This document shows, in pieces, positions 19,981 through 29,539 of a stretch of DNA of 64,000 nucleotides. The notes beneath the pieces are model-generated. The model searched no databases. It was not told the DNA's origin and saw nothing but the letters and a program-made list of their open reading frames with translations. A program made the position numbers and the translations under genes. Source of the stretch: AP-15 sp963845735. GTDB taxonomy: Bacteria; Pseudomonadota; Alphaproteobacteria; ATCC43930; CGMCC-115725. Each line of letters opens with the position of its first letter. Position 1 is the first letter of the stretch. The DNA lies in the NCBI GenBank assembly GCA_963845735.1, contig CAWJTR010000001.1:517175-581174 (forward strand). The letters are read 5' to 3'.

Positions 19981-20430
19981 GGGACGACGCACGCTGGTGA
20001 TCAGGCGGGTGCTCGACGCCCCCCGCGAACTGGTCTTCGCCGCATGGGTCGATCCGGCGCAGGCGCGCGCGATGGTGGGGTCCGCGCGGGTTTGCCTCGG
20101 TCTCCTGGCGATGGATGTGCGGGTCGGCGGCGAGTGGCGACGCGACATGCGGTCTCCCGAAGGCTCCGAGCATCGCTCTCGCGGGGTTTATCGCGAGATC
20201 ATCGAGCCGAAACGGCTGGTCTTCACCTTTTCCTGGGAGAAGGGCGGGTCTCCCGGCCATGGACCCGAAACCCTCGTCACCTGACGTTCGGCGATTGCGG
20301 TGACCAGCGGACCGAGTTCATCTTGCGCCAAGAGGGGTTCGAGACGGTCGCGGGGCGAGATGACCATCACCGCGGCTGGTCGAGCGCTCTGGATCGGTTC
20401 GCCGACTATCTTGTCCAACATCGGAAGTGA
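19977..20430 (+). CDS. SRPBCC (AHSA1-like) protein, frame breaks near 19988 and 20281
   Basis: A START/Bet v1-fold protein of the AHSA1 type, about 150 residues, encoded in the standard pair with an ArsR regulator. The ATG at 19977 overlaps the regulator stop. After a shift the characteristic RRVLDAPRELVFAAWVDPAQ and MDVRVGGEWRRDMRSPEG follow. After a second shift the C-terminal helix GWSSALDRFADYLVQH is read, ending at 20430. The ligand is unknown; such proteins bind small hydrophobic molecules by fold. Confidence 0.8.
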
Positions 20431-20441
20431 GGAGAGGGACG

Positions 20442-21182
20442 ATGGAACACCGGGTCGTGTCGCGCGAGGAATGGGTCGAGGCGCGCAGGGCATTGCTGGC
20501 GAAGGAGAAGGAATGGACGGCTGCGCGACAAGCTGAGTGCCGAACGTCGCGCCCTGCCGTGGGTGAGGATCGACAAAGAGTATGTCTTCGATGGCCCGAA
20601 CGGGCGGCAGACGCTGAGCGATCTCTTCGCCGGGCGCAGCCAGCTGGTCATTAAGCACTTCATGCTGGGGCCGGGGTGGAAGGACCCTTGCGTCGGTTGC
20701 TCGTTCGAGTCGGACCATATCGACGGCGCCGTGACCCATCTCGAGCACCACGACGTGTCCTATGTCGCGGTGTCGCGCGCCCCCTACCCCGACATCGCCG
20801 CGGCGCACAAGCGGATGGGCTGGCGGTTCAGGTGGGTGTCGTCATTCGGCAGCGATTTCAACTACGACTTCAACGTCTCATTCACGCGCGAGCAGATCGC
20901 CGCCGGACAGGCCACCTACAATTACCGGACAGGCGCGGCGCCGATGAAGGAAATGTCGGGGCGCAGCATCTTCTACAAAGATGAAAGCGGCGCGATCTCC
21001 ACACCTATTCGGCATTCGCGCGCGGCGGCGAGGTGATGCTCGGCGCCTACGCTCTGCTCGACATGACGCCTAAGGGCCGAAACGAGAAGTCCAATTTGAC
21101 GGACTGGGTGAAACTTCACGACCGTTACGAGGCGGAAGACCTCGTGCCATGCTGTGCCGCAACGCCAGGAGAGCATGTCTAG
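20442..21182 (+). CDS. DUF899 family thioredoxin-like protein, frame breaks near 20533 and 20998
   Basis: A DUF899-family protein, related to thioredoxin-fold proteins, of about 246 residues. The parts are MEHRVVSREEWVEARRALLA, then (after a shift) YVFDGPNGRQTLSDLFAGRS and the cysteine segment GWKDPCVGCSFESDHIDGAV. After a second shift the end reads GAYALLDMTPKGRNEKSNLT. It lies 11 nt after the SRPBCC gene, and ArsR-SRPBCC-DUF899 is a recurring gene set. The biochemical role is not established. Confidence 0.85.
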
Positions 21183-21220
21183 GCGTACCGAATTTTTTGC
21201 GGGACGACGGATGCCGACGC

Positions 21221-22060
21221 CTAATCCGCGATGTCGAGCCCCAGATCGAGGATCGGGGCGCTGTGGGTGATCCAGCCGGAGGAGATCAGATCGACGCCGG
21301 TGGCGGCAATCGCGGCGACGGTTTCGAGGCTGATCCGGCCTGAGGCTTCGGTCACGGCACGGCCGTCGACCATCGCCACTGCGCGGCGCAGGGTCTCCGG
21401 CGCCATATTATCGAGCAACACGGCGTCGACACCGACTTCGAGCGCCTCGGCGAGCTGGTCGAGGGTGTCGACCTCGAGCTCGATCTTGACCAGGTGCCCG
21501 GCATGCGCGCGAGCGCGTTCGAGCGCCGGCCGCACCCCGCCTGCCATCGCGATATGGTTGTCCTTGATCAGCATCGCGTCGTCGAGACCAAAGCGGTGAT
21601 TTGCCCCGCCGCCCAGGCGAACCGCCTCCTTTTCCAAGGTGCGCAGGCCGGGGGTGGTCTTGCGCGTGCATACGATCTTGGCCTTGGCGCCGGCGATCGC
21701 ATCGGCCAATGCCCGCGTCGCCGTGGCGACCCCGGACATCCGGCACAAAAGGTTGAGCGCGGTGCGCTCGGCGGCCAGAACCGGCCGGGCTCGGCCGGCA
21801 ATGCGGGCGACCGTCTCGCCGCGCACGACCCGGGCGCCATCGGCGCGCAATGTCTCGATGCGCAAGCCGGGGTCGAGCAATTCGAAGGCGAGGAGGGCGG
21901 CATCGAGCCCGGCGACGACCCCCGGCTGGCGCGCGGCGATCACCGCTTCGATCTCGGCATGCTCCGGCACGATCGCATCCGTGGTGATGTCGCCGGCGCG
22001 GCCCAGATCTTCGAGCAATGCCGCCCGCACGATCGGCTCGACGATCAGCCGCATAACCAT
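21221..22060 (-). CDS. nadC: nicotinate-nucleotide pyrophosphorylase (quinolinate phosphoribosyltransferase)
   Basis: It converts quinolinate and PRPP to nicotinate mononucleotide in de novo NAD synthesis. The 279-residue frame is intact. Typical segments are LLEDLGRAGDITTDAIVPEH, ALNLLCRMSGVATATRALAD, CTRKTTPGLRTLEKEAVRLG (PRPP and quinolinate binding) and RLGGGANHRFGLDDAMLIKD. The start may be the second ATG at 22054 (MRLIVEPIV). It lies 16 nt downstream of nadA. A degenerate copy of its 3' end is at 17963-18094. Confidence 0.95.
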   Translation of the reverse strand: MVMRLIVEPIVRAALLEDLGRAGDITTDAIVPEHAEIEAVIAARQPGVVAGLDAALLAFELLDPGLRIETLRADGARVVRGETVARIAGRARPVLAAERTALNLLCRMSGVATATRALADAIAGAKAKIVCTRKTTPGLRTLEKEAVRLGGGANHRFGLDDAMLIKDNHIAMAGGVRPALERARAHAGHLVKIELEVDTLDQLAEALEVGVDAVLLDNMAPETLRRAVAMVDGRAVTEASGRISLETVAAIAATGVDLISSGWITHSAPILDLGLDIAD

Positions 22061-22076
22061 CGCGCCGTCTCCGCCG

Positions 22077-23079
22077 TCAGCCGAAGGCCAGCATGCGCTC
22101 GACCGCTTGGCGCGCTCGCCCGGCGATCGCCGGATCGACCGTGACCTCGTGGCTCATGGTTTCGAGCGCGCGGCGGATCTTCGGCAAAGTGATCCGCTTC
22201 ATATGCGGGCATAGGTTGCACGGCCGCACGAAGTCGAGATCGGGGTATTGCAATGCCACGTTGTCGCTCATCGAGCATTCGGTCAGCAGCACGACGCGTG
22301 CCGGGCGCTCCCTGCCGACATAATCGGCCATCGCCGCGGTCGAGCCGGTGAAGTCGCATTCGGCGACGACATCGGGCGGGCATTCCGGGTGGGCCAGCAC
22401 GACAACGCCGGGATGGCTTTCGCGCACACTGCGGACATCCTCGGCGGTAAAGCGCTCATGCACCTCGCAATGGCCTTTCCACGCGATGATCTCGACCTTG
22501 GTCTGGGCCGCGGTGTTGCGCGCGAGATACTCGTCGGGGAGCATGATCACCCGCGGCGCGCCCAGCCCCTCGATGATCTTCTTGGCGTTGCCCGAGGTGC
22601 AGCAGATGTCCGACTCGGCCTTTACCGCCGCCGAGGTGTTGACATAGGTCACGATCGGCACGCCGGGATGGCGCTCGCGCATCAGCCTGATGTCGGCCGC
22701 GGTGATCGAGGCGGCGAGCGAACACCCGGCCTTGAGGTCGGGGATCAGCACGGTCTTTGCCGGGTTCAACAATTTGGCGGTCTCGGCCATGAAATGGACG
22801 CCGGCCAGGACGATCACCTCGGGCGTCGGTGCGCGCCGCCTCGCGCGCCAAGGCGAGGCTGTCGCCGACGATGTCCGCGACGGTGTGGAAGATGTCCGGC
22901 GTCTGGTAATTGTGCGCCAGGACAACGGCGTTGCGCTCGCGCTTGAGCCGCAAAATCGCGTCGATGTCGTCGGCCAGGATCGGCCATTCCATGGGCGGGA
23001 TGTGCCGCTCCACGCGCCGGTAGAGTTCGGGCAGCGGCATTGGCGCCGCGGGGGTCGGGGAAGTGGTGGTCTCCAGCAC
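22077..23079 (-). CDS. nadA: quinolinate synthase NadA, frame broken at a C3 run near 22822
   Basis: A 4Fe-4S enzyme that condenses iminoaspartate with DHAP to quinolinate. The start is GTG at 23079 after AAGGAGAGG. The N-terminal part includes NAVVLAHNYQTPDIFHTVAD. An extra C at 22821-22823 breaks the expected AREAARTDAEVIVLAGVHF. The rest is intact and holds three cluster cysteine regions: DLKAGCSLAASI, AHPECPPDVV and RPCNLCPHMKRI. About 333 residues when joined. It forms a nadA-nadC operon, and no nadB is in the window. Confidence 0.92.
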
Positions 23080-23285
23080 GATCCTCTCCTTATACTCATA
23101 GTGAGCATTTCAACGGCCCTGGAAAAGCCGGGCAAAATGCGCCCGGCCTCCGGTTATGCTGGATATGAGGATAAGGTCCGTAACCGAAGTGTCAAGATCC
23201 CGATTTTCGATGCCGGATCCCACAGCCCGCGGCCGAACTGCAACCCCTTGCAAAGTTTCGCCGCTGGCGTAACTCCTGTCGCGCC

Positions 23286-24356
23286 ATGCCGTCCCGTTTC
23301 GACAAGCTCGCCTTCGACACTACACAGGCTGCGCGAGTGTCCTGGTATTTCGGCCAGAAGCTGCTCGCGGCGCGGATGAGCCGTCCGGTGCCGTTGCCGG
23401 AGCGCGCTGCGCGGCCGACCGATGCCGAACCGGCAGCGCATTCTCCGCGATCTGCGGGCGCTGATCGAGCAGGACTGGCGCAATATCGAGGCCGGATACT
23501 ATGCGCCGCCGGCCGCCGGGTTCGACAGCCCGCTTGCGGCGGTTCGCCGCGCCGTCGATTTTTTCGCCGATCTCGCCGCGGTCGAGGCCAGGCGCCATGG
23601 CGAGCCCAGGGAGCGCTTACTGAACCCGCCCCCATCCGGGAATTACCCGCGATATTTCCTGCAAAAATTTCATTTTCAGAGCGACGGGTATTTGAGCGAG
23701 GCGTCGGCCGAGCGCTACGACCACCAGGTCGAGGTATTGTTCGGCGGCGGGGCCGCGGCGATGCGCCGCCAGGCGCTGGTGCCGCTCAAACGCGCGCTCG
23801 CCGACCACCCAGCCGGCGCGCGCCACACCGCGCGGCTGTTAGACCTCGCCTGCGGAACCGGGCGCTTTTTACGCGAGGTAAAGGCGAACTACCCGCGCGC
23901 TGCACGTCACCGGGCTCGATTTGTCGCCGCATTACCTCGCTGTCGCCAGGCGCGAGCTGGCGCCCTGGTCGCGCACCCGCCTCGTCGAAGGCGCCGCCGA
24001 AGCGATGCCGTTCGCCGACGGAGAGTTCGCTGTCGTCACCTGCATCTACCTCTTCCATGAGCTGCCGCCGCGAATTCGTCGGGCCGTCATCGGCGAGATC
24101 CGGCGCGTGCTGAAGCCGGGCGGAACCGCGATCCTGGTCGAACTCGCTGCAAACCGGCGACGAACCCGATTACGACGCGATGCTGGAATCGTTTCCGGCG
24201 GCGTTTCACGAGCCCTATTACGCGAGCTATCTGCGCGAGGATCTCGACCGGCTGCTGAGCCCCGGCTTTGCCCCGGCCGAGCGCTTCCCCGCCTATTTCT
24301 CAAAGGTGCTGAGCTACCGCCGCGAACCCGGCCCGGGGCGACGGCGATCTGCCTAG
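23286..24356 (+). CDS. class I SAM-dependent methyltransferase, three frame breaks
   Basis: A methyltransferase of about 355 residues. The N-terminal extension reads MPSRFDKLAFDTTQAARVSW and, after a shift near 23420, RDLRALIEQDWRNIEAGYYA. SAM motif I is LLDLACGTGRFLREVKANYP. After a shift near 23900 the sequence continues GLDLSPHYLAVARRELAPWS and EIRRVLKPGGTAILVELAA. After a shift near 24150 it ends AAFHEPYYASYLREDLDRLL. The substrate is unknown. Its TAG stop interleaves with the opposite-strand TAG of the hydrolase gene (shared CTAG at 24353-24356). Confidence 0.78.
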
Positions 24357-25130
24357 GCTTTCAGGTGCTTGTCGAAGAAGGCGACGGCATCGCCCCACAG
24401 CTCGGTCGCCGGGCCTTCGCGATAGCTCGGGCGATAATCCGCGAGAAACGCGTGGCCGGCATTTTTGTAGACCTTGATCGTGACGTCTTTTCCGGCGGCT
24501 TGTCGCGCGCTTGCCCAGTTCCTCGGACTGCGCCACCGACGGGTTCTGGTCTTCTTCGCCGAACACCGCGAAGAGCGGGCAGGCGAGCTTGCCGACCAGG
24601 TCGAGGATCGGCGTCGGCCGCGCCGGCGACGTTTCGGCGTCGGGGGTGGCGCGATGGATGAACCCGCCCCAGCAATCGACCGCGGCATCGACCTTGTTGC
24701 TGCTGCATGCGAACAGCAGGGTCTGGCGCCCGCCCGAGCAGAAGCCGATCGCGCCGATCTTGCCGGTGGCAGACGGCAATGCGCGCAGATGCGCCGCCGC
24801 CGCCTCGAGGTCCTGCACCGCCTCGGCGTCGCGCTTACCGAACATGACCGGCATGACCGTGGCCATGTCGTTCGGATTGGACGGCCCTCCGGCCCGTGCA
24901 TAGAGGTCGGGCGCCAGCGCGTTGTAGCCGATATTGGCGAAGCGCCGGGCGATATCGCGAATGTGCTCGACGAGCCCAAAGGCTTCATGAATGACCACGA
25001 TGCCCGGGTAATTCCCGGACTGGCTCGGGCGCGCGAGATAGCCCGTAATCGTGTCGCCACCACTTTTCAGCTCGATGTTTTCAACGCGCACGCGGCTGGG
25101 GTCGGTTACCGCACCGGGTATGTTCGCCAT
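24353..25130 (-). CDS. dienelactone hydrolase family protein, frame broken near 24510
   Basis: An alpha/beta hydrolase of about 259 residues. The nucleophile cysteine is in GAIGFCSGGRQTLLFA near residue 135. The acid is in LFAVFGEEDQNPSV and the histidine in YKNAGHAFLADYRPSYREG, which is read after a one-base shift near 24510. The start MANIPGAVTDPSRVRVENIE at 25130 was chosen over an upstream alternative at 25178. There is no cluster context for aromatic degradation here, so the substrate is open. Confidence 0.83.
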
Positions 25131-25221
25131 GCCGATCCTCCTCAAAGACGAGACCCGCAGGATAGCACCGGACGACAAAGCGCTGCTATAATGCCCACGA
25201 TTTCATTCGTGGGAGGAGACC

Positions 25222-25662
25222 ATGGCAGGTGCAGCGGCGACATTGGCGAAACCGGCGGCCCAGGCTGAGCCGAAAATGAAGGTCGCGGTGACGAGCGCGA
25301 AAAAGCCCGACTATGTCGAAGGCCGGCGCAGCTTTTTCAAATATCGCGACCTCGGCGTTACCGGCGCCAGCGAGGGCTGGATGCGCGCCCAGGTGATGAA
25401 GGCGGTCACCGGGATGACCCAGCCGACCGGCTGGCATTACCATGTCTGCGAGGGCCAGTTCGTCTATGCGCTGAAGGGCTTTGTCGAGCTCGAATTCGAG
25501 GACGGCACGCAATGCCGGCTCGAAGCCGGCGATTCCTGCTTTATTCCCGGCGGCTTGAAGCACAACGAGCTGCGCACCTCGGACGATGTCGAGATCCTCG
25601 AAGTGTGCCTGCCGGCGAATATGGGTACGGTTCCCTGCGAACCGCCGTCACAAGGCGCCTAG
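25222..25662 (+). CDS. cupin domain protein
   Basis: A 146-residue single cupin. Motif 1 is TGWHYHVCEGQFVYALKGFV (two His, one Glu) and motif 2 is LEAGDSCFIPGGLKHNEL. The N-terminus is low-complexity (MAGAAATLAKPAAQAEP). A clear GGGAGGAGA ribosome binding site precedes the ATG at 25222. The start region is divergent from the dienelactone hydrolase gene with 91 nt between. A hairpin follows its stop, then tRNA-Gly. No substrate is assigned. Confidence 0.85.
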   Translation: MAGAAATLAKPAAQAEPKMKVAVTSAKKPDYVEGRRSFFKYRDLGVTGASEGWMRAQVMKAVTGMTQPTGWHYHVCEGQFVYALKGFVELEFEDGTQCRLEAGDSCFIPGGLKHNELRTSDDVEILEVCLPANMGTVPCEPPSQGA

Positions 25663-25684
25663 AGCCGAAAGGCGCTTGAAGGCG

Positions 25685-25710
25685 GCCGCCGATCGCTTAT
25701 CATCGGCGGC
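25685..25710 (+). terminator. hairpin between the cupin gene and tRNA-Gly
   Basis: A perfect 9-bp stem (GCCGCCGAT and ATCGGCGGC) with an 8-nt loop lies 23 nt after the cupin stop and 4 nt before tRNA-Gly. There is no T-tract, so it may be a weak terminator or a processing element. Confidence 0.4.
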
Positions 25711-25713
25711 GGC

Positions 25714-25787
25714 GCGGGTGTAGCTCAATGGCAGAGCAGAAGCTTCCCAAGCTTACGACGAGGGTTCGATTCCCTTCACCCGCTCCA
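25714..25787 (+). tRNA. tRNA-Gly (anticodon CCC)
   Basis: A 74-nt cloverleaf with 7-bp acceptor stem (GCGGGTG with CACCCGC), D-arm GCTC/GAGC, anticodon loop TTCCCAA (anticodon CCC), T-arm GAGGG-TTCGATT-CCCTT and encoded CCA. It matches the usual alphaproteobacterial tRNA-Gly(CCC). Its 3' 44 nt plus two bases are repeated at 29540-29585, so it served as an integration site. The gene remains intact. Confidence 0.95.
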
Positions 25788-25789
25788 GC
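25744..25789. repeat. attachment-site repeat, tRNA copy
   Basis: A 46-bp segment covering the anticodon loop to the CCA end of tRNA-Gly plus two bases. It recurs as a direct repeat at 29540-29585 with a single mismatch (G25768 versus A29564). This is the classical mark of tRNA-targeted integration. Confidence 0.85.
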
Positions 25790-25828
25790 TTTTCAAGAGG
25801 TTAAGCGCTCTGGCGGTTGTCAAATTTG

Positions 25829-26120
25829 TCAGTTTGCCCTGTTGGATAATTCCTCTGCTCGCTGGACGTTGAGGCTGATGTAGCCCTGCATGCTGGTCAG
25901 GTGCCGGCCAGAGGTCAGCGAGTTGGCGTTCTTCCTGCTGCGCAGCATTCGTAGAGGCTGGGACAACACGCGATCATTGAGGCTATCGAGCATGAGAGGC
26001 GCTCAGCGAAGATCGGAGTTCCTGCAAAAATTCATCGGCCATCTCAACGACGGTATTCGAATCAGCTAAAACCTGAGGATGGAATGCGACGGGCGTAGCA
26101 CCTTCGGAAAAAGAGTGCAT
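25829..26120 (-). CDS. possible small gene of unknown function, two overlapping frames
   Basis: Two short frames follow each other on the minus strand. The first (26120-25983, 45 residues) starts MHSFSEGATPVAFHPQVLAD. The second (25993-25829, 54 residues) starts MLDSLNDRVLSQPLRMLRSR and contains LTSGRHLTSMQGYISLNVQR. If a one-base error lies near 25988 they form one protein of about 97 residues. I do not recognise it. Its position beside the tRNA attachment site is where an integrase would be expected, but no catalytic signature is visible. Confidence 0.25.
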
Positions 26121-26219
26121 CATGTATGGCGTAAACGTACCTAAATCTTACTGTTCGGTATTCAGATCGTACCAGAGATGATGATCACCTTTGGCTCTGT
26201 GCTTCGGTTTTGCGTCTTT

Positions 26220-26715
26220 CTAATTCATTATGCTCCTCCAATTTTGACAGGGTTGAGAGTGTAGGGAGCAATGTATAAGGGTATTCTGTGAGCCGATGAG
26301 TGCCTGTAATTTTGCAAATAACCAAGCTAATCGTCGCGGCTGATCAAATATTTCTGAAACCTGCTGAAAATGTTTCGCGGACTGCGGTGTATCTGGATCG
26401 TGAGCCGATGTGTTGATCGCGTAATGGACGGCCTTGATTATCTTTGACCGGTTTTCGTTTACCCACACGCGGGCCAAGTTATAGAATACATGCGAAAACG
26501 TTGAAGAGAAAACTTTGCAGATTGATGGCGATGTCGAGACATTCGTCTCTCGTCGGTTTATCGAAACGCTCGGGCGGATATATTGAGTAGACGTTTTCGA
26601 TGGACCGTTTCAGAGTGCCTAGCCTGCGAACAAAGCAATGTAGAGAATATTCGAGGGCGGTTTCAAAACTCAGACGAAGAGAAAAACATTCGAATATGAA
26701 TCGAGATAGCCCGCG
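26220..26715 (-). CDS. hypothetical protein fragment, frame broken near 26485
   Basis: The minus strand reads continuously from about 26715 (RLSFETALEYSLHCFVRRLG, RFDKPTRDECLDIAINLQSF, LFNVFACI). After one base near 26485 it continues as YNLARVWVNENRSKIIKAVH and ends at 26220. The composition is protein-like and helical. No start codon precedes the first part: an in-frame stop lies just upstream and then the IS5 element. The gene therefore seems truncated at its 5' side. I do not recognise the family. It is cargo of the tRNA element. Confidence 0.4.
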
Positions 26716-26800
26716 TTAAAGATTGGGAACCTACCGTTGGCCAACATGGTGGATTGTAAAAGGGAAGATCAGGCATCGGCTGTGTCAGGATCGGTTTTAA

Positions 26801-28011
26801 GGAAACACTGAAATAAGTCAGGTTTCGGGTGGTTGGATCGGGTAGATGCGACGGGTCCGGGGGGACCGAGGGGCGGGGCAATGCGGCGGCAGGGGACTTG
26901 TCGCAGGCGGAATATGCCGCGAAGAAAAAGCAGACGCGACGGGACAAGTTTCTGGCCGAGATGGAGCAGGTGGTGCCGTGGGCGCGGCTGGTGGATCGCC
27001 TGCGACCGCTTTATCCGAAGGGTGAGCGCGCCGGCCGCCAATCGGGCTGGAGCGGATGCTGCGGATCGACTTTTTGCAGCAATGGTATGGGCTGGCGGAT
27101 GAGGCGCTGGAGGATGCGCTGTACGACAGTCAGGCGCTGCGCGGCTTTGCCGGGGTTGAGCTGAGCCGCGACCTGGTGCCGGACGCGACGACGGTGCTGC
27201 ACTTCCGCCATTGGCTGGAGCGGCACGACCTGACCGGGGTGCTGTTCGACGAGGTCGGCAGGATGCTGGAGGAGCGCAGCCTGTTGATGCGCCAGGGGAC
27301 AATCGTTGACGCCACGATCATCGCCGCTCCGTCCTCGACCAAGAACAAGCCGAAGAGCCGTGATCCTGAGATGCACCAGACCAAGAAAGGCAATCAGTGG
27401 CACTTCGGGATGAAGGCGCATATCGGGGTGGATGTCGCCTCGGGGGTGGTGCACACGCTCATCGGCACCGCCGCCAACGAAGCCGACATCAATCAGACAG
27501 CGGTGCTGCTGCACGGTCGGGAGGAGTCGGTGTTCGCCGATGCCGGCTATGCCGGGGCGGGCAAGCGGCCGGAACTTGCCGACCGCGATGTGTCCTGGAA
27601 CATCGCAATCAAGCGCAGCATCATCAAAGCTTTGCCCAAAACCTTGCGGGATTTGGCGGAGCCGGTCGAGCGGGCGCTGGCGCAGCTGCGGGCCTGGGTC
27701 GAGCATCCCTTCCACATCGTCAAGAACCTGTTCCGCATAAGAAGCTGCGCTATCGCGGCCTGGCCAAGAACACCGCGCAGCTGCGCACCCTGTTTGCCCT
27801 GGCCAACCTGGTGATCGTCAAGAAAGCCCTGTTCGCGCAAACGCCAGCGTGATCACACCCGAACTCTGCCCCGATCCGGCAAAACAACACAGAAAAACGC
27901 CAGCACAACCCCGATTTCTGCTACCTCCGACCTTTCCAAGCGGCGCGCCGCGGCCAGAAACAACTCCTCGACCGCCAGACCGCCGGTTACCCAGGATTGC
28001 TCAGTGTTTCC
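26801..28011 (+). mobile_element. IS5-family insertion sequence, complete, 1211 bp
   Basis: Terminal inverted repeats GGAAACACTGA (26801-26811) and TCAGTGTTTCC (28001-28011) bound one transposase gene. Both ends are flanked by TTAA (26797-26800 and 28012-28015), which fits the 4-bp YTAR-type target duplication of IS5-family elements. The intact target duplication indicates insertion without later rearrangement. The element sits inside the tRNA-Gly island. Confidence 0.88.
26829..27852 (+). CDS. IS5-family transposase, frame breaks near 27030 and 27740
   Basis: A DDE transposase of about 340 residues. The N-terminal DUF772-type part reads TRRDKFLAEMEQVVPWARLV and, after a shift near 27030, ERMLRIDFLQQWYGLADEAL. 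The catalytic core includes GTIVDATIIAAPSSTKNK (first Asp), GMKAHIGVDVASGVVHTLIG and FADAGYAGAGKRPEL (second Asp). After a shift near 27740 the end reads KLRYRGLAKNTAQLRTLFAL, including the usual C-terminal region. The GTG at 26829 is the first plausible start. The breaks could be sequence errors or inactivation. Confidence 0.85.
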
Positions 28012-28233
28012 TTAAGGCAGATCTGGCGGATTGTCAGGCAAATCCTTCGGCAATTGCCACCAACTGCCTTTGCGCTTGTGGACGCTCTAGAGAGTGTAGA
28101 CATATTTAAGGCTCGAATCATCGGGCATAGGGGACGGGAATTGTCTCTGTTAATTCGGTGAAGGGAGAGGATGTCGTCTGCAAGAGCTCTTACTGGCGGC
28201 ATCGTTGAGCGGGGATCTCGTATGTCATCTCGC

Positions 28234-29268
28234 TCAGCGCCAGTGTTTGCCAGATTGGTCATATATCTGTGCGGTCAGGAAATCGCCAGTCTTCGGTGGA
28301 AGGTGAGCAAATGTCATGACACCTCGTCGTGCTCTGATTTGGGCAAAGGAGATAGTGAGCGTTCATCCGCGCGAGATCAGCTTTAAGGTCAGATACCTCA
28401 GATAAATTGCTGATTACCCGCAAGAAGAAAGGCGCGCACTTGCCGGTGCAGCCTGTCGCGGACATGAACACCTGAGAGAATGGCAGATAGAACAGATACG
28501 CGAAGTCCATCCGGTTTGACGGCCTTTCGGCCGAGATCAAATTCGGGCCCGTGAGGGCCATCAGGAAGAAAAGCTGACCGTCATGGCATAAGCCTCATAG
28601 GGCGTGAACTTGGATAGAGATGTGCGACCAGCCTCGTGCTAACGCGAAAGATCGGCTCTTCAAGGCGTTAGACGGAGCAGCGAGGAGCCGTGCACATGGG
28701 GAACGGTTCGAAGCGCTTGTCCTCGCTGGTCGGGATGGCGGAAGCAAGCGCGTTGGAGTTTGCATGGGAGTTGACGATTGTTCGGTCATCCCGAACGAGC
28801 GCGAGGATGTCCGTTGCGCCGTCGAAATCGAGAGCGGCGAGAGCGCGTCTGAAGCCGGAGGCATAGAGGCGCTCGAATGCGAAGAATTCTCCACGTTGCC
28901 ATCGTATGAACGCGAGGGCTTCAGGATTCTCATCGAACACAATGCCGCGCCCTCTCCGGACTTAACGTAGCCGCCCGCCTGGAATTGGGACGCGGCCATC
29001 CATTGGGGCGACTTCTCCGAGGAGATTCGCCGACTATCATGGTGAAGTGGCTGGCGCACGGGGTACCGCTCATCTGCGGGAACTTGTCCGCGATCTCCCG
29101 GACCTCGCGTTCCGCAAACGCCGGGTTACTCGGTGGTCCAAGGCAAGATCGGCTAGCGTCTCTGCGTAGAAGACTGGGCAGACACGGCATGAAATGTTCG
29201 GTCGAACCATACAATTCATCTACAGAAAGCGACTGGAGAAACGACTTGTCGAACAAGGTGGTTAGCAC
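28234..29268 (-). pseudogene. decayed conserved hypothetical gene
   Basis: From a GTG at 29268 (after AGGA) the minus strand reads LTTLFDKSFLQSLSVDELY, then over at least six frame changes FYAETLADLALDHRVTRRLR, REIADKFPQMSGTPCASHFT, MDGRVPIPGGR, FDENPEALAFIRWQRGEFFA and SAERPSNRMDFAYLFYLPFS, ending near KTGDFLTAQIYDQSGKHWR. These pieces are in the right order for one protein of about 340 residues. I believe it is a widespread but unnamed family. The break density is several times that of neighbouring genes, so true decay is likely. It lies between the IS5 element and the distal attachment repeat. Confidence 0.55.
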
Positions 29269-29539
29269 GCGTCGGTCCTGTTGAGCCTGACTATTAGTGG
29301 TGCCTCGGATTACGGTGATCGCAAAAAGCAGGGAATAGGCCGGTTCGAATACCCGAAAGGGATAGCTCGGGGGCAACATAGTGAACTTTTGGTGACGGTT
29401 GGCCGGCGTCTAGTGGTAATGGAGGCCTGTCTGACCCGTCATCGGCGTTTGTCGGACCTCGCCCGCCCCATAAGCCCCTATCGGTCTCTATCGGACGAAC
29501 CTGACGATCGCCCCTTGAAACCATTGAAAAACCCGACAA

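Noticed and set aside
25829..25993. Tyrosine recombinase C-terminus next to tRNA-Gly (segment RHLTSMQGYISL)
   Set aside because: The position is suggestive, but no R-H-R-Y catalytic pattern can be read, so integrase identity is not supported.
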